Source: CAISCU01 sp051861545
GTDB taxonomy: Bacteria > Bacteroidota > Bacteroidia > UKL13-3
Assembly (NCBI GenBank): GCA_051861545.1
Contig: JBIMKP010000010.1
Coordinates: 1 to 64,000 of the forward strand
DNA length: 64,000 nucleotides
Reading direction: 5' to 3'
Numbering within the stretch: the stretch's first letter is position 1; every line of letters starts with the position of its first letter. Both the position numbers and the translations under genes were made by a program. Under the pieces are notes generated by a model. That model did no database searches, was not told where the DNA came from, and saw only the letters and a list, made by a program, of their open reading frames with translations. Of the stretch, positions 35,955 to 45,353 are shown one piece after another.

Positions 35955-36329
35955 TTAAATAATGATTTTCTGTGTTTACTTGTGTCCGTTAAAAGCTTTG
36001 CCATATAATGATTATATACTTAGGCTTTTTAGAACACAGCCGCGAATATAATTACATTTATTTACAGCGCGAAAGCTGAAATAAAAAAAGACTATTTAGA
36101 TTTGTTCTAAAAAAAACTTGTAGATTATGAGGTAGTTATTGCCTACTCATTGCTGTATGCTTCTTCACTTATCATGCTAAATTGATGGATTTTTGCCTAA
36201 TAATGCATTGTTTGAGCCATTTTTTTGCTTTTTGTTCGTTATTGATAGCATTTCTTTAGACTCATCATTTATAAACAAAAAAGGCAAATTCATCGAATTT
36301 GCCTTTTCTGTTTAAGATATTTTAATTTA
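35955..36329. other. Intergenic region, 375 bp, upstream of actA
   Basis: No coding ORF is seen on either strand. The part next to actA must contain the operon promoter; on the minus strand TATATTCGCGG resembles a variant -7 box but has no clear -33 partner. The distal part holds the terminator of the sugar-dehydratase gene (36279-36307). Confidence 0.6.
36279..36307 (-). terminator. Terminator of the polysaccharide dehydratase gene
   Basis: A 13-bp perfect stem, AAAAGGCAAATTC/GAATTTGCCTTTT (36279-36291 with 36295-36307), with an ATC loop lies 22 nt after the minus-strand stop codon. Downstream on that strand the run TTTTTTG continues the U-tract. Confidence 0.88.
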
Positions 36330-38297
36330 CTACTGGAGTAGCATTTTTTCTAAATCGGAACTATCTGGTAAACGAACATCGTTATCTAAACTTTCATATA
36401 TAGAATTCTTACTTTTGAATTCCGGTACAATGTTTTTCATTTTTGTAACAATCTTCATCATATCTTGAGATTGGTACAAATTAATTAGCTCTTTAGTATT
36501 TGCTTCTACTTCTGCAAAATCATAAGTTCTAACTTTACCAATCATAATTTTTGAATGGTGAGTTGGTAAAGTGTTTTCTTCGTCATTTAATAGTTCTTCA
36601 TAGATTTTCTCACCTGGTCTTAATCCTGTGAATACTATTTGAATATCTTTTCCTAAAGTTAATCCTGAAAGTTTTATCATTTTTCTAGCCAAATCAACAA
36701 TTTTGGTAGATTTACCCATATCAAAAATGTAGATTTCACCGCCATTACCCATATTTCCAGCTTCCAATACAAGTTGACAAGCTTCTGGGATTGTCATGAA
36801 ATACCTAGTTATATCTGGATGTGTTACAGTTATTGGTCCACCATCTTCAATTTGTTTTCTAAATCTTGGAATAACTGAACCGCTTGAGCCTAATACATTA
36901 CCAAAGCGGGTTGTTATATATTTGGTTTTAACATTGTTTTTTAAAGCATTGTGGTAAAGAGATTGCACATAAATTTCGGCAATTCTTTTGCTCGCACCCA
37001 TTACATTTGTAGGATTTACAGCTTTATCTGTACTTACCATTACAAATCTATCTGAATTGTATTGGTAGGCTAAATCTGCAATTGTCTTAGTTCCTTTCAC
37101 ATTCACCCAAATTGCTTCACTTGGATTTTCTTCCAATAAAGGAACATGTTTATAAGCGGCAGCGTGGTAAATGATTTGTGGTTTGAACTTTTCAAAAATC
37201 ATTTTCATTCTGGCTTCATTTGTAATATCTCCAATTAGAATTTCTACAAAAGTATTAAGCTCGTTTTTATGACTTTCTCTTAATTCACTGTCAAGCTCAT
37301 AAAGCTTAATTTCAGATTTATCTACACAAAGTAATTTTTTAGGTTTGAACTTAATAATTTGTCTAACCATTTCAGAACCAATAGAGCCTCCAGCACCAGT
37401 AACCATTACTACTTTGCCGTTTACTTGATTTCCTATTTTTGCTTTATCCAATTCAATAACATCTCTTTCAATTAAATCTTCAATTTTGATGTTTTTAATT
37501 TGATTAAAACTAAGTTCGCCATTAATCCATTTTTCAATAGGAGGAACTGTTCTTACATTAACATTTAATGCTAGGCATCTTTCAACTATATCTTGTTTTC
37601 TGCTTTTTGATATTGAAGGAATGGCAATAATTACTTGTTCAATATTATGTCGTGTAATGATGTCTTCTAATTCTGAAGCACCACTATAAATACTTACTCC
37701 TTCTAAAATTTTACGATGTTTATCAATGCTATCATCAAAAAATGCAGCAACTCTAATGCCTCTTCTGCTTTCTTGTTCAAGTTTTCTTTTGGTGGTTATT
37801 CCAGCATCTCCAGCACCATAAATTGCATAATTGATAATAGATTTACTAGTTGTTGAATTGATTCTAATGTACATCAACTTAATAAAAACTCTAAATGATG
37901 CAAGGAAGAATGTTGATAAGACAAAGTCGATTAATAAAATTGAAAGCGGAAATAAGTGTAATTTGTTAGAAGGAAGGTAGTTGTAAATTGAATCAACAAA
38001 AAACAAAATAAAACTGGCACCTACCATTGCGTAAAAAATTCTTAATCCATCCTGAACACTTGTATGTCTTATCACAAATGCATTCAATCGGAAATAACTC
38101 ATGGTTACACCCTTTACTAAAAAGTAGATTGGTAAAACAGTTAAAGATGGGTACAAGTACTCCATATTTAAATCCATGCTGAAACGCGCAAAAATTGCAA
38201 GAATATATGCTAAAGCACATAATCCCATATCGAACAAGAAAATAAACCACCTAGGTATTTTACTCGAATTTGAGAAGAGTATTCTAAAAATTTTCAT
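36330..38297 (-). CDS. PglF/WbpM-type UDP-HexNAc 4,6-dehydratase (membrane-bound)
   Basis: Four N-terminal membrane helices are followed by a CoA-binding-like Rossmann region with GAGDAGI and then a SDR-fold dehydratase domain with NAD-binding VTGAGGSIGSEMV. The catalytic segment reads STDKAVNPTNVMGASKRIAE. The Met before GASK replaces the usual Tyr, the hallmark of long-type 4,6-dehydratases such as PglF and WbpM. It produces 4-keto-6-deoxy UDP-sugars for surface polysaccharide or glycan synthesis. ATG 38297 (MKIFRILFSN) is preferred over TTG 38306, giving 655 residues. It stands alone, with its own terminator. Confidence 0.93.
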   Translation of the reverse strand: MKIFRILFSNSSKIPRWFIFLFDMGLCALAYILAIFARFSMDLNMEYLYPSLTVLPIYFLVKGVTMSYFRLNAFVIRHTSVQDGLRIFYAMVGASFILFFVDSIYNYLPSNKLHLFPLSILLIDFVLSTFFLASFRVFIKLMYIRINSTTSKSIINYAIYGAGDAGITTKRKLEQESRRGIRVAAFFDDSIDKHRKILEGVSIYSGASELEDIITRHNIEQVIIAIPSISKSRKQDIVERCLALNVNVRTVPPIEKWINGELSFNQIKNIKIEDLIERDVIELDKAKIGNQVNGKVVMVTGAGGSIGSEMVRQIIKFKPKKLLCVDKSEIKLYELDSELRESHKNELNTFVEILIGDITNEARMKMIFEKFKPQIIYHAAAYKHVPLLEENPSEAIWVNVKGTKTIADLAYQYNSDRFVMVSTDKAVNPTNVMGASKRIAEIYVQSLYHNALKNNVKTKYITTRFGNVLGSSGSVIPRFRKQIEDGGPITVTHPDITRYFMTIPEACQLVLEAGNMGNGGEIYIFDMGKSTKIVDLARKMIKLSGLTLGKDIQIVFTGLRPGEKIYEELLNDEENTLPTHHSKIMIGKVRTYDFAEVEANTKELINLYQSQDMMKIVTKMKNIVPEFKSKNSIYESLDNDVRLPDSSDLEKMLLQ

Positions 38298-38569
38298 ACG
38301 CAACAAAAATACTTTTTAAACATTATCAAAACTTCAAATTTTAAATAATTCTTCATTGTGACTTTGTTTAAAGAATTATTTTAACACATCAAAAATACTA
38401 AATATTTTAAGATTTGAATCTCCTACAATCTATAATTTTTAAATGGAGGAAATTCTTGAATAAGTGGAATTTTTTATTTCAGTGCTCGTAAAAGCTTGAT
38501 TTGTTAGGTATTTTCTAATTAATTAAGATTTGATTCAAAATGGGATTTTGTTTCTAAAATGGAATTTTT

Positions 38570-40318
38570 TTATTGAGATTGATTTTCTTGTTGTTTTTGA
38601 ATGAGTTTAAATCCTTCTTGGATGTTTTTGCCTATTGGTGTAATTTCTAATCCTAAATTTTTAAACAAAAAATCATGATGACTTTTACTTACACATGGCA
38701 GCGGACAATCCCAGCAATAAACTCTTTCTGGATAATAATAAAATACCATGTTGTTAAATCGGTTGGTGTTTATTGGACCATTATCAAATTGATGCCACGG
38801 TTCAATTAAATACCTGCTGTTAAATCCAACTGAATTGGTAATTGATTTGTTTCTTGAAGAATTTGAAAAAGCAGAAAATGGAATAAAAGCAATTGCCCAC
38901 AGATACATTGCAACAGTAAAACTAACAATTTGTAAAACTTTCAATTGGTTCAGTTTTTCACCGCTTTTGTTTAACAAATTAAGAAGATAAAACAAGTTTA
39001 ATACAAAAATTGATAAGCCCGTTGCTAACATGAGTCGGTATTGACTTAAATACAACCATTCTATAATTTGGAAAATAAGTAAAGACAGAAATAATGAAAT
39101 TTGTAACTGGTTGGTTTTTAGTTTTCTAAAAATGCTAATTGCTAAAATAATGAGGGCTAAAATCCAATTTAAGAATAGAATCTTATTCATTAAACCTTTG
39201 TAGCCACTTCTAAAAAGCCATTTGCTCAGCCTATTGCCTTTTTTCTCCTTATTCGTATTCCAATCTTTTATTTCGTATTTGTCTTGAACTCCCCAAGAAA
39301 CTATTCCTTGGCGGTATAATTCGTTCCAGTTTTTGGGAACTTTCCATTCAACATTTAATAAATCGGGTTGATTCATTGGATATAATACATAGCCACTTAA
39401 CATCACATTCTTAAAAATAAGAATAAACAAAATAGGAGTGATGATAGTTAGGCTATTAAGTTTTGATTTTAAACTAAATTTTTTATCAAACAAAACAATA
39501 AAAGCAAATACAAGTGCTGTTGATGCCGGTGGTTTGATAATAAATAAACCTATACAAATAATCCACCATATTAAGGGGTGATAGTTTTCTTTTTGAGTTA
39601 AAAGTTGAAAAGTAAGTAAACCCGAAAAGCAAATTATAGGTAAATCGGCGTTTGGTGCACTTAAAAAGAAGAAACCAAAAACCAGAACATAAAGTAAAAT
39701 ACCAATGAGTGCAAATTTAAAAATGCCATTTAAATTCAGTTTCCATTCTCTAAAAATCCAAATTACAAACCAAGTAAGTAAAAAGCCATTTATTTGATGG
39801 TAAGAACCTAGTCCTGATTGGTTTAAATCGAAAAGTGCTGTTAATGAATGCCAGCTTGAAAATAAGCCTAAGGCAGGATAAATATTTGCTAATCCTTTTA
39901 CTAATCCAAATTGCTCCATCCAAGCAATTGTGGGTTGATAGTACCCTCCATTATCATTTATTTTAGTTGCTTGAGCAGACTGATAGATGATAGGAAGTAT
40001 GATTGCCAATAAAAGCAAAATTTCCGATTTACTGAATTGTTTAAATGCACTCAAAAAAAGTTTAATTCTATTGTTAAACTCTTCTATCTGTAGGTATGCA
40101 ATTGCAATAGTTGAGAACAGGAAAATTCCTTGTGTTAAAAGGTTAATTGGACCACCAATTACAAATAACATAGAAATAATGCTCAGGAAAATTATTCCAA
40201 AAAGTATATCATAAAAAACATTTTCAGGTTTTTTGATTTTGAGCAGCCAAAATGGAATCTGAGCCCAAATCATTGAAATGAGTCCTAGAATTAAATAATA
40301 TGGAATTAGAAAAATCAT
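38570..40318 (-). CDS. LIC_10190-like polytopic membrane protein
   Basis: This 582-residue protein has about twelve hydrophobic segments and resembles GT-C-type glycosyltransferases. The luminal-loop pattern AWMEQFGLVKGLANIYPALG, then FSSWHSLTALFDL, and the C-terminal VYCWDCPLPC segment fit the LIC_10190 family of membrane proteins found in Bacteroidota and Leptospira. The function is not established; a role in polysaccharide assembly is plausible because the neighbouring gene makes nucleotide-sugar precursors. It diverges from the AAA ATPase operon over 138 bp. Confidence 0.7.
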   Translation of the reverse strand: MIFLIPYYLILGLISMIWAQIPFWLLKIKKPENVFYDILFGIIFLSIISMLFVIGGPINLLTQGIFLFSTIAIAYLQIEEFNNRIKLFLSAFKQFSKSEILLLLAIILPIIYQSAQATKINDNGGYYQPTIAWMEQFGLVKGLANIYPALGLFSSWHSLTALFDLNQSGLGSYHQINGFLLTWFVIWIFREWKLNLNGIFKFALIGILLYVLVFGFFFLSAPNADLPIICFSGLLTFQLLTQKENYHPLIWWIICIGLFIIKPPASTALVFAFIVLFDKKFSLKSKLNSLTIITPILFILIFKNVMLSGYVLYPMNQPDLLNVEWKVPKNWNELYRQGIVSWGVQDKYEIKDWNTNKEKKGNRLSKWLFRSGYKGLMNKILFLNWILALIILAISIFRKLKTNQLQISLFLSLLIFQIIEWLYLSQYRLMLATGLSIFVLNLFYLLNLLNKSGEKLNQLKVLQIVSFTVAMYLWAIAFIPFSAFSNSSRNKSITNSVGFNSRYLIEPWHQFDNGPINTNRFNNMVFYYYPERVYCWDCPLPCVSKSHHDFLFKNLGLEITPIGKNIQEGFKLIQKQQENQSQ

Positions 40319-40456
40319 AAATCGTGTAAAAATACGAATAAGTATTTTAATTAAGGATGTTCTGTTTGTAAGAAGTTTAAACTTAAGTAAATGTTAAAAT
40401 TAAAGGTCTAATAATTGCTTGAAATTGATTTTCTTTGGCATTCTTAAAGATTTATT

Positions 40457-41770
40457 ATGAATCAAGAAAGTATCGACCAATTAAAAGAAGCACTTAGTTT
40501 TTCTCCAAACAATATTCCTCTTAGATTACATTTAGCCGATTTGCTTTTTAAGTTAAAACGATTTGATGAGTCGGAACTTGAATTTCAAGAGGTTCTTAAT
40601 TTTCAATCAGATAATTCAAAAGCAAAGTTTGGTTTAGCAAGTATTTATTTTGAAAAAGGAAATTTTTCGGTGTGTAATGTTGTTTTAGAAGAATTAATTC
40701 AACAAAAAAATGCCAATGAAGAGGTGTATGTTTTGCATATGATGGCTCTTGTTGAAGAAAAACTTTTTGCTGAAGCTGTTAAAGTTTATCAGGATTATCA
40801 AAGAGAGCATCCAGGTTTTGTAAACATGGATTTAGAAGAAAAACTAAAAATTCATTCTGGCTCTTCTGAATCTGACGAAATGGATATTTCCGATTTAATG
40901 GGATTTATGTCGAAACCAGATGTAAATTTTTCTCATGTTGGTGGAATGGATGTTGTAAAAAAGGAGATTGAAATGAAGATCATTTTTCCTTTGAAACATC
41001 CAGAAATGTACAAAGCATATGGTAAGAAAACTGGCGGTGGTATTTTATTGTATGGCCCTCCAGGATGCGGAAAAACCTTTATTGCAAAAGCCACAGCAGG
41101 AGAAGTAAATGCTCAGTTTATTTCGGTTGGCTTGAATGAAATTTTAGATATGTGGATTGGAAACAGTGAAAAGAATTTACATGAGGTTTTTGAAAGAGCT
41201 AGAGCTTATGCTCCTTGTGTTTTATTTTTTGATGAAATTGATGCCTTAGGTGCAAGTAGGTCTGATATGCGTCAGAGTGCTGGTAGGCATTTAATAAACC
41301 AATTTTTGTTGGAATTAGATGGAGTTGAAAGTAATAATGATGGTGTTTTGGTTTTAGGTGCTACAAATTCGCCTTGGCATTTAGATCCTGCTTTTAGAAG
41401 ACCGGGTAGATTTGATAGAATTATTTTTGTTCCACCACCAGATGAAGCAGCAAGAGAGTCGATTTTTAAATTGAAACTTGAAAATAAACCTCTTGATAAA
41501 ATTGATTATTCTAAAATAATTAAAATAACTAAGGAATATTCTGGTGCTGATATTGAGGCTATTATTGATATTGCTATTGAGTCTAAACTTCATGAATCAA
41601 TGAAAACAGGAATTCCTCAGCCTATACAAACCAAGGATATTTTAAAAGCCATTGAAAAACATTTTGCAAGCACCAAAGAATGGTTTACTCAGGCAAGAAA
41701 CTTTGCTTTATATGCCAATGAATCAGGTTTGTATGATGACATTCTAAAATACCTGAATATTAAAAAGTAA
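40457..41770 (+). CDS. AAA+ ATPase with N-terminal TPR repeats
   Basis: Residues 1-125 form three or four tetratricopeptide repeats. Residues ~155-400 are a single AAA module of the classic CDC48/FtsH/spastin type. It has Walker A GPPGCGKT at 200-207, a pore-loop-like MWIGNSEKN at 232-240, Walker B LFFDEID at 256-262, sensor 1 GATN at 301-304 and arginine fingers in FRRPGRFDR. No protease or helicase domain is attached, so it is likely a remodelling ATPase whose TPR region recruits partners. It is coupled by TAATG to a TPR membrane protein and then a lipoprotein. Confidence 0.85.
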   Translation: MNQESIDQLKEALSFSPNNIPLRLHLADLLFKLKRFDESELEFQEVLNFQSDNSKAKFGLASIYFEKGNFSVCNVVLEELIQQKNANEEVYVLHMMALVEEKLFAEAVKVYQDYQREHPGFVNMDLEEKLKIHSGSSESDEMDISDLMGFMSKPDVNFSHVGGMDVVKKEIEMKIIFPLKHPEMYKAYGKKTGGGILLYGPPGCGKTFIAKATAGEVNAQFISVGLNEILDMWIGNSEKNLHEVFERARAYAPCVLFFDEIDALGASRSDMRQSAGRHLINQFLLELDGVESNNDGVLVLGATNSPWHLDPAFRRPGRFDRIIFVPPPDEAARESIFKLKLENKPLDKIDYSKIIKITKEYSGADIEAIIDIAIESKLHESMKTGIPQPIQTKDILKAIEKHFASTKEWFTQARNFALYANESGLYDDILKYLNIKK

Positions 41771-43026
41771 TGGAAAATCGAAATTTGGAACGTGTTCATT
41801 TATTAATGAACCAAGGCAGATGGAAAGATGCAGAAGCTATTTTAGGTCAGTTAATGTTAAATGAACCAAATAATACTGAGGTTTTAACTTTAATGGCTGA
41901 GATAAAGATTCAAGATGATAATCATGTTGAGGCAGAAAGATTAATCGACTTAGGAATTTCTATTGATCCTTCAGATGATTTTTTGTTTTATATGAAATCA
42001 AGAATAAAATTGATTTTGAAACAAGGAGAGTTGGCCGAAGAATGGGTTAAAAAGGCTATCAATATGAATCCAGAAACTGCGGTTTATTTTGGATTTTTAG
42101 GGTATATTCAATTACAAAGAAAAAAGTACAATGAAGCTTTAGAAAATGTAAATCATGCTTTATCAATAAATCCAGAAGATTTATTTGCTTTAAATACTAG
42201 AACATCTGTTTTATTAAAATTGAACAAATCAGAAGATGCTTTTGAAACCATAGAAGGTGCATTAAAAGAAGACCCAAATAATGCATACACACATACAAAT
42301 TATGGTTGGAATTTACTAGAACATGGTGACGCAAAAAAAGCACTAGAACATTTTAAAGAAGCATTAAAAATTGATCCAAATTTTGAATTGGCTCAAGCTG
42401 GAATGGCTGAAGCAATTAAAGCTCGATATGCAGTTTACCGCTGGTTTATGAAATTTCAGTTTTGGATGGGCAATTTGAGTAGTAATTACCAATGGGGAGT
42501 TATTTTAGGATTCTATTTTGGCTCTAAATTTTTGAGAACTTTGGCTGCTACAAATCAAACTTTGGCACTTTTTTTAAATCCTTTAATTTTTGTGTTATTT
42601 GTTTTTGCATTTTCTACATGGGTAATGACTCCTCTCAGTAATTTGTTTTTACGATTAAATACTTATGGTAAATTTTTATTAAGCAAAAACGAAAAACTGA
42701 GCTCAAATATCGTTGGTTTATTTTTCTTGGTATTTTTAACAGGACTTATTGGAATCTTTTTAGATAAGTCTGATTGGATATTTGCCCTCATGGTTTATGG
42801 ATTTACTATGATGATTCCTGCATCAGGAATGTTTACCAAGGCAAAGTATAAAAACATCATGTTATATATTTTTATTGCTTTAGCTTCCATTGGATTTTTA
42901 GCATTATTATCAACTATAAAAACAGGAAATCTTGAAAGTGATTTTGGTACAATTTATTTGTTTGGATTTATTGCTTATCAATGGCTATCAAATTTTTTAG
43001 TCATTAAACAAAATGAAATCAACTAA
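41770..43026 (+). CDS. TPR protein with C-terminal membrane domain
   Basis: Residues 1-225 are tetratricopeptide repeats; strongly periodic units such as AEEWVKKAINMNPETAVYFG and ALEHFKEALKIDPNFELAQA are visible. Residues ~235-418 contain five or six hydrophobic helices. There is no signal peptide, so the TPR part is cytoplasmic and the protein is anchored by its C-terminal half. The first TPR starts at residue 1, as in the AAA protein upstream, and the two may interact. Its ATG overlaps the stop of the AAA gene, and its stop overlaps the next ATG, both as TAATG. The function is unknown. Confidence 0.8.
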   Translation: MENRNLERVHLLMNQGRWKDAEAILGQLMLNEPNNTEVLTLMAEIKIQDDNHVEAERLIDLGISIDPSDDFLFYMKSRIKLILKQGELAEEWVKKAINMNPETAVYFGFLGYIQLQRKKYNEALENVNHALSINPEDLFALNTRTSVLLKLNKSEDAFETIEGALKEDPNNAYTHTNYGWNLLEHGDAKKALEHFKEALKIDPNFELAQAGMAEAIKARYAVYRWFMKFQFWMGNLSSNYQWGVILGFYFGSKFLRTLAATNQTLALFLNPLIFVLFVFAFSTWVMTPLSNLFLRLNTYGKFLLSKNEKLSSNIVGLFFLVFLTGLIGIFLDKSDWIFALMVYGFTMMIPASGMFTKAKYKNIMLYIFIALASIGFLALLSTIKTGNLESDFGTIYLFGFIAYQWLSNFLVIKQNEIN

Positions 43027-43598
43027 TGAAATTACTTCAATATATAATTTTTATCTTTCTTATAAGTTCTTGTGACTCTGATTGGGTTCCTGGAATTAAA
43101 AGTAGTTCAAATAAGGCTGAAATTGATTCGTTTTTGCTTTTGCCTCATCCTCAAGTTAGCGGGTCTGTTTTTCTATTTGGACCTAAAATTGATAATTTAA
43201 ATTGTAAACTTTCTGATGATTCGTGCACTTGTTGTCGAGAAAGATTGATTTTTACAAATGATTCAGAGTTTGTTTCAATTTCTTATTGTGAGGAAAATGA
43301 AAGTTTTTGCAAAGGGAAATATCTTTTTTATGGACCTCAGCTTATCTTAAATTTTTCTAATAAAAGAATTGATTATATCCTTCAAAAAGATCATCTATAT
43401 AAATCAGCAGATAAAAGAACAATCTCTGAAAGAAGCAACCAAACAGCACCTTGGATTCTAGTTAATTTTAATTGTACGGATAAAATTGGCTTAAGAAATG
43501 AAACCGAATCATTGTTTGGATTTGCTGACACCGTTTCGACTGATTTTGTTATAAATGAGATGAAAAATACAGGCGTTTTTGAGAAGTTATATAATTAA
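43026..43598 (+). CDS. Cys-rich lipoprotein of unknown function
   Basis: The N-terminus MKLLQYIIFIFLISSCDSD is a lipoprotein signal with lipobox ISSC, so the mature protein starts at Cys16. I do not recognise the rest. It contains a cluster of cysteines between residues ~58 and 96 (NCKLSDDSCTCCRERL, SYCEENESFCKG) and another Cys in NFNCTDK. These suggest disulfides or a metal site in the periplasm. It is translationally coupled (TAATG) to the TPR membrane protein, so it is the third member of the operon. Confidence 0.75.
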   Translation: MKLLQYIIFIFLISSCDSDWVPGIKSSSNKAEIDSFLLLPHPQVSGSVFLFGPKIDNLNCKLSDDSCTCCRERLIFTNDSEFVSISYCEENESFCKGKYLFYGPQLILNFSNKRIDYILQKDHLYKSADKRTISERSNQTAPWILVNFNCTDKIGLRNETESLFGFADTVSTDFVINEMKNTGVFEKLYN

Positions 43599-43712
43599 TT
43601 ACAATTTAATTTATTGATAATTAGGTTTTTGAGTACTTAGTTTTCTTTTTTTGTAACTTTTCTTTTTGTGATGGCGTCATACACACAAAAATTAAAACCC
43701 CCTGAAGATTGA

Positions 43713-44198
43713 ATGACTGTTACCGAGTTCAATAAATGTGTTGATGAACATTCAAATGGCTTGTATCGCTTTATTCTGAAAAATATTCGGAATAGTGATT
43801 TGGCTAGAGATATTGTGCAAGATACATTCGAGAAAATATGGATTAAAGTTGATAGTATTCCTTACGATAAATCTAAATCTTATTTATTTACTACAGCCTA
43901 TCATACCATGATAGATAAAATAAGAAGACAGAAGTTTGAAACTCAAATTGAAGAGCATCATGAAGATATTGTAACAACTCAGAATAAGTTCAATGATGTT
44001 AAAAAGATTTTAGACAAAGCCTTAAATACCCTCAATGAAATTCAGCGTTCGGTAATTTTGTTAAGAGATTACGAAGGTTATAGTTATGAAGAAATTGGTG
44101 AAATTACTGGATTAAATGAAAGTCAGGTTAAAGTTTATATTTATAGAGCTCGTTTAGCTCTGAAACAATATATTGGAAGTTTGGAGAACGTATTATAA
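43713..44198 (+). CDS. ECF-type RNA polymerase sigma factor
   Basis: This 161-residue sigma-70 family protein has region 2 (FILKNIRNSDLARDIVQDTF, the core -10 reader) and region 4 (LRDYEGYSYEEIGEITGLNE, then VKVYIYRARLALKQYI) only, as in extracytoplasmic-function sigmas. The downstream gene overlaps its stop by TAATG and encodes a membrane protein positioned as its anti-sigma factor. The cassette is followed by a GIN-domain outer-membrane protein that is the obvious candidate target or signal partner. Confidence 0.94.
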   Translation: MTVTEFNKCVDEHSNGLYRFILKNIRNSDLARDIVQDTFEKIWIKVDSIPYDKSKSYLFTTAYHTMIDKIRRQKFETQIEEHHEDIVTTQNKFNDVKKILDKALNTLNEIQRSVILLRDYEGYSYEEIGEITGLNESQVKVYIYRARLALKQYIGSLENVL

Positions 44199-45277
44199 TG
44201 CAAATTACAAAAGAAAATTACGAGTTATTTATCATCGATTTTATAGATGGTAAGCTTGATTCCGAAGGGAAACAAGCTCTGATTGCTTTTGTTGAAGCAA
44301 ATCCATCAATAAAAGAAGAATTTGAATTGCTAAAAGATGCAGCCGATTTGGAACTAGATTATAGTATCCAAATTCCTGATTTTAGCAATTTGAAGAAGCA
44401 AACCGTTTTGCCTGAAAATCATTATTCTGATGAATTAATGATTGCTAAACTAGAAGGTGATTTAAGCCCAAAGCAAACATTAGAATTCGATAAAGTTTTA
44501 GAAGGAAATAAGATTAAACAAAAAGAATATTCTATTTATAAAGCAACAAAATCTATCCCTGATTTAAGAATAGAATTTCCTAATAAGAAATCACTTAAAA
44601 AAGGTGGTTTAATCATTCAGTTTAGTTCATTACAAAAATTTGCAGCAGTAGCAGCAGTATTGTTCATGTTAGGTTTTTTAGGTTGGATGAATTTGGATTC
44701 TGAAACAAATTATCAAAGTGCACAAAAAGGAAATTTCTTTAAAAGTAAAATCGAAGAAACTTCTTTAAATAGTAACGATAAAAATTTATTTGCAGAAGTT
44801 AAACCTATAGAAAAAGTTGAATCAACTAATAATTCCAATTTAGGTTCTTCAATCAACAATCAACCTAAAAAAGAAGGTTCTATTGAAGAAGCTAAATTTA
44901 ATATTCAAATTGCCTCAAACGAATTAATAAATAGTAAAAAAGCTTCAATTGAAACAATGAAAATTGTTTTTAATAAATTTCCTCAGCAAGTTTATCCTGT
45001 TTTTAATTCCAACGCTGCTATAGCAACTTTAAATCCTCAAATAGATGAGTTTAAAACTCCAGGAAAATGGTTAGTTGAAAAAGCTAAAACATTAAAACAA
45101 GCTCAGCCAATATTAAAAACTGATTCGTTAATTAGAAACAATGAAGTAGGAAATGTTGCATTGAATTTATTGAATCAAACTCCTGGAATTCTTGCTACAG
45201 CAAAAACAGATGAAGAAGGCAATAGCCGTGGCTTCGCAATTATGTCGAGATACTTTTCTATAGAAAGAAGTTATTAA
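44198..45277 (+). CDS. Putative membrane anti-sigma factor
   Basis: The gene directly overlaps the ECF sigma gene (TAATG). The N-terminal ~75 residues resemble Bacteroidota anti-sigma starts (YELFIIDFIDGKLDSEGKQA), repeated once more as ELMIAKLEGDLSPKQTLEFD around residue 80-100. The zinc-finger HxxxCxxC of classic ZAS anti-sigmas is absent. A single membrane helix lies at ~150-170 (FAAVAAVLFMLGFLGWM), leaving ~185 residues outside that are low-complexity and Asn/Ser-rich. The role is inferred from position and topology. Confidence 0.75.
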   Translation: MQITKENYELFIIDFIDGKLDSEGKQALIAFVEANPSIKEEFELLKDAADLELDYSIQIPDFSNLKKQTVLPENHYSDELMIAKLEGDLSPKQTLEFDKVLEGNKIKQKEYSIYKATKSIPDLRIEFPNKKSLKKGGLIIQFSSLQKFAAVAAVLFMLGFLGWMNLDSETNYQSAQKGNFFKSKIEETSLNSNDKNLFAEVKPIEKVESTNNSNLGSSINNQPKKEGSIEEAKFNIQIASNELINSKKASIETMKIVFNKFPQQVYPVFNSNAAIATLNPQIDEFKTPGKWLVEKAKTLKQAQPILKTDSLIRNNEVGNVALNLLNQTPGILATAKTDEEGNSRGFAIMSRYFSIERSY

Positions 45278-45353
45278 AAAATGTAACTTTTTGAAAACAG
45301 AATCCGTCATAAGTTCAGAAGCAATTTTCAAATAAACAATAATAAAAACGAAT

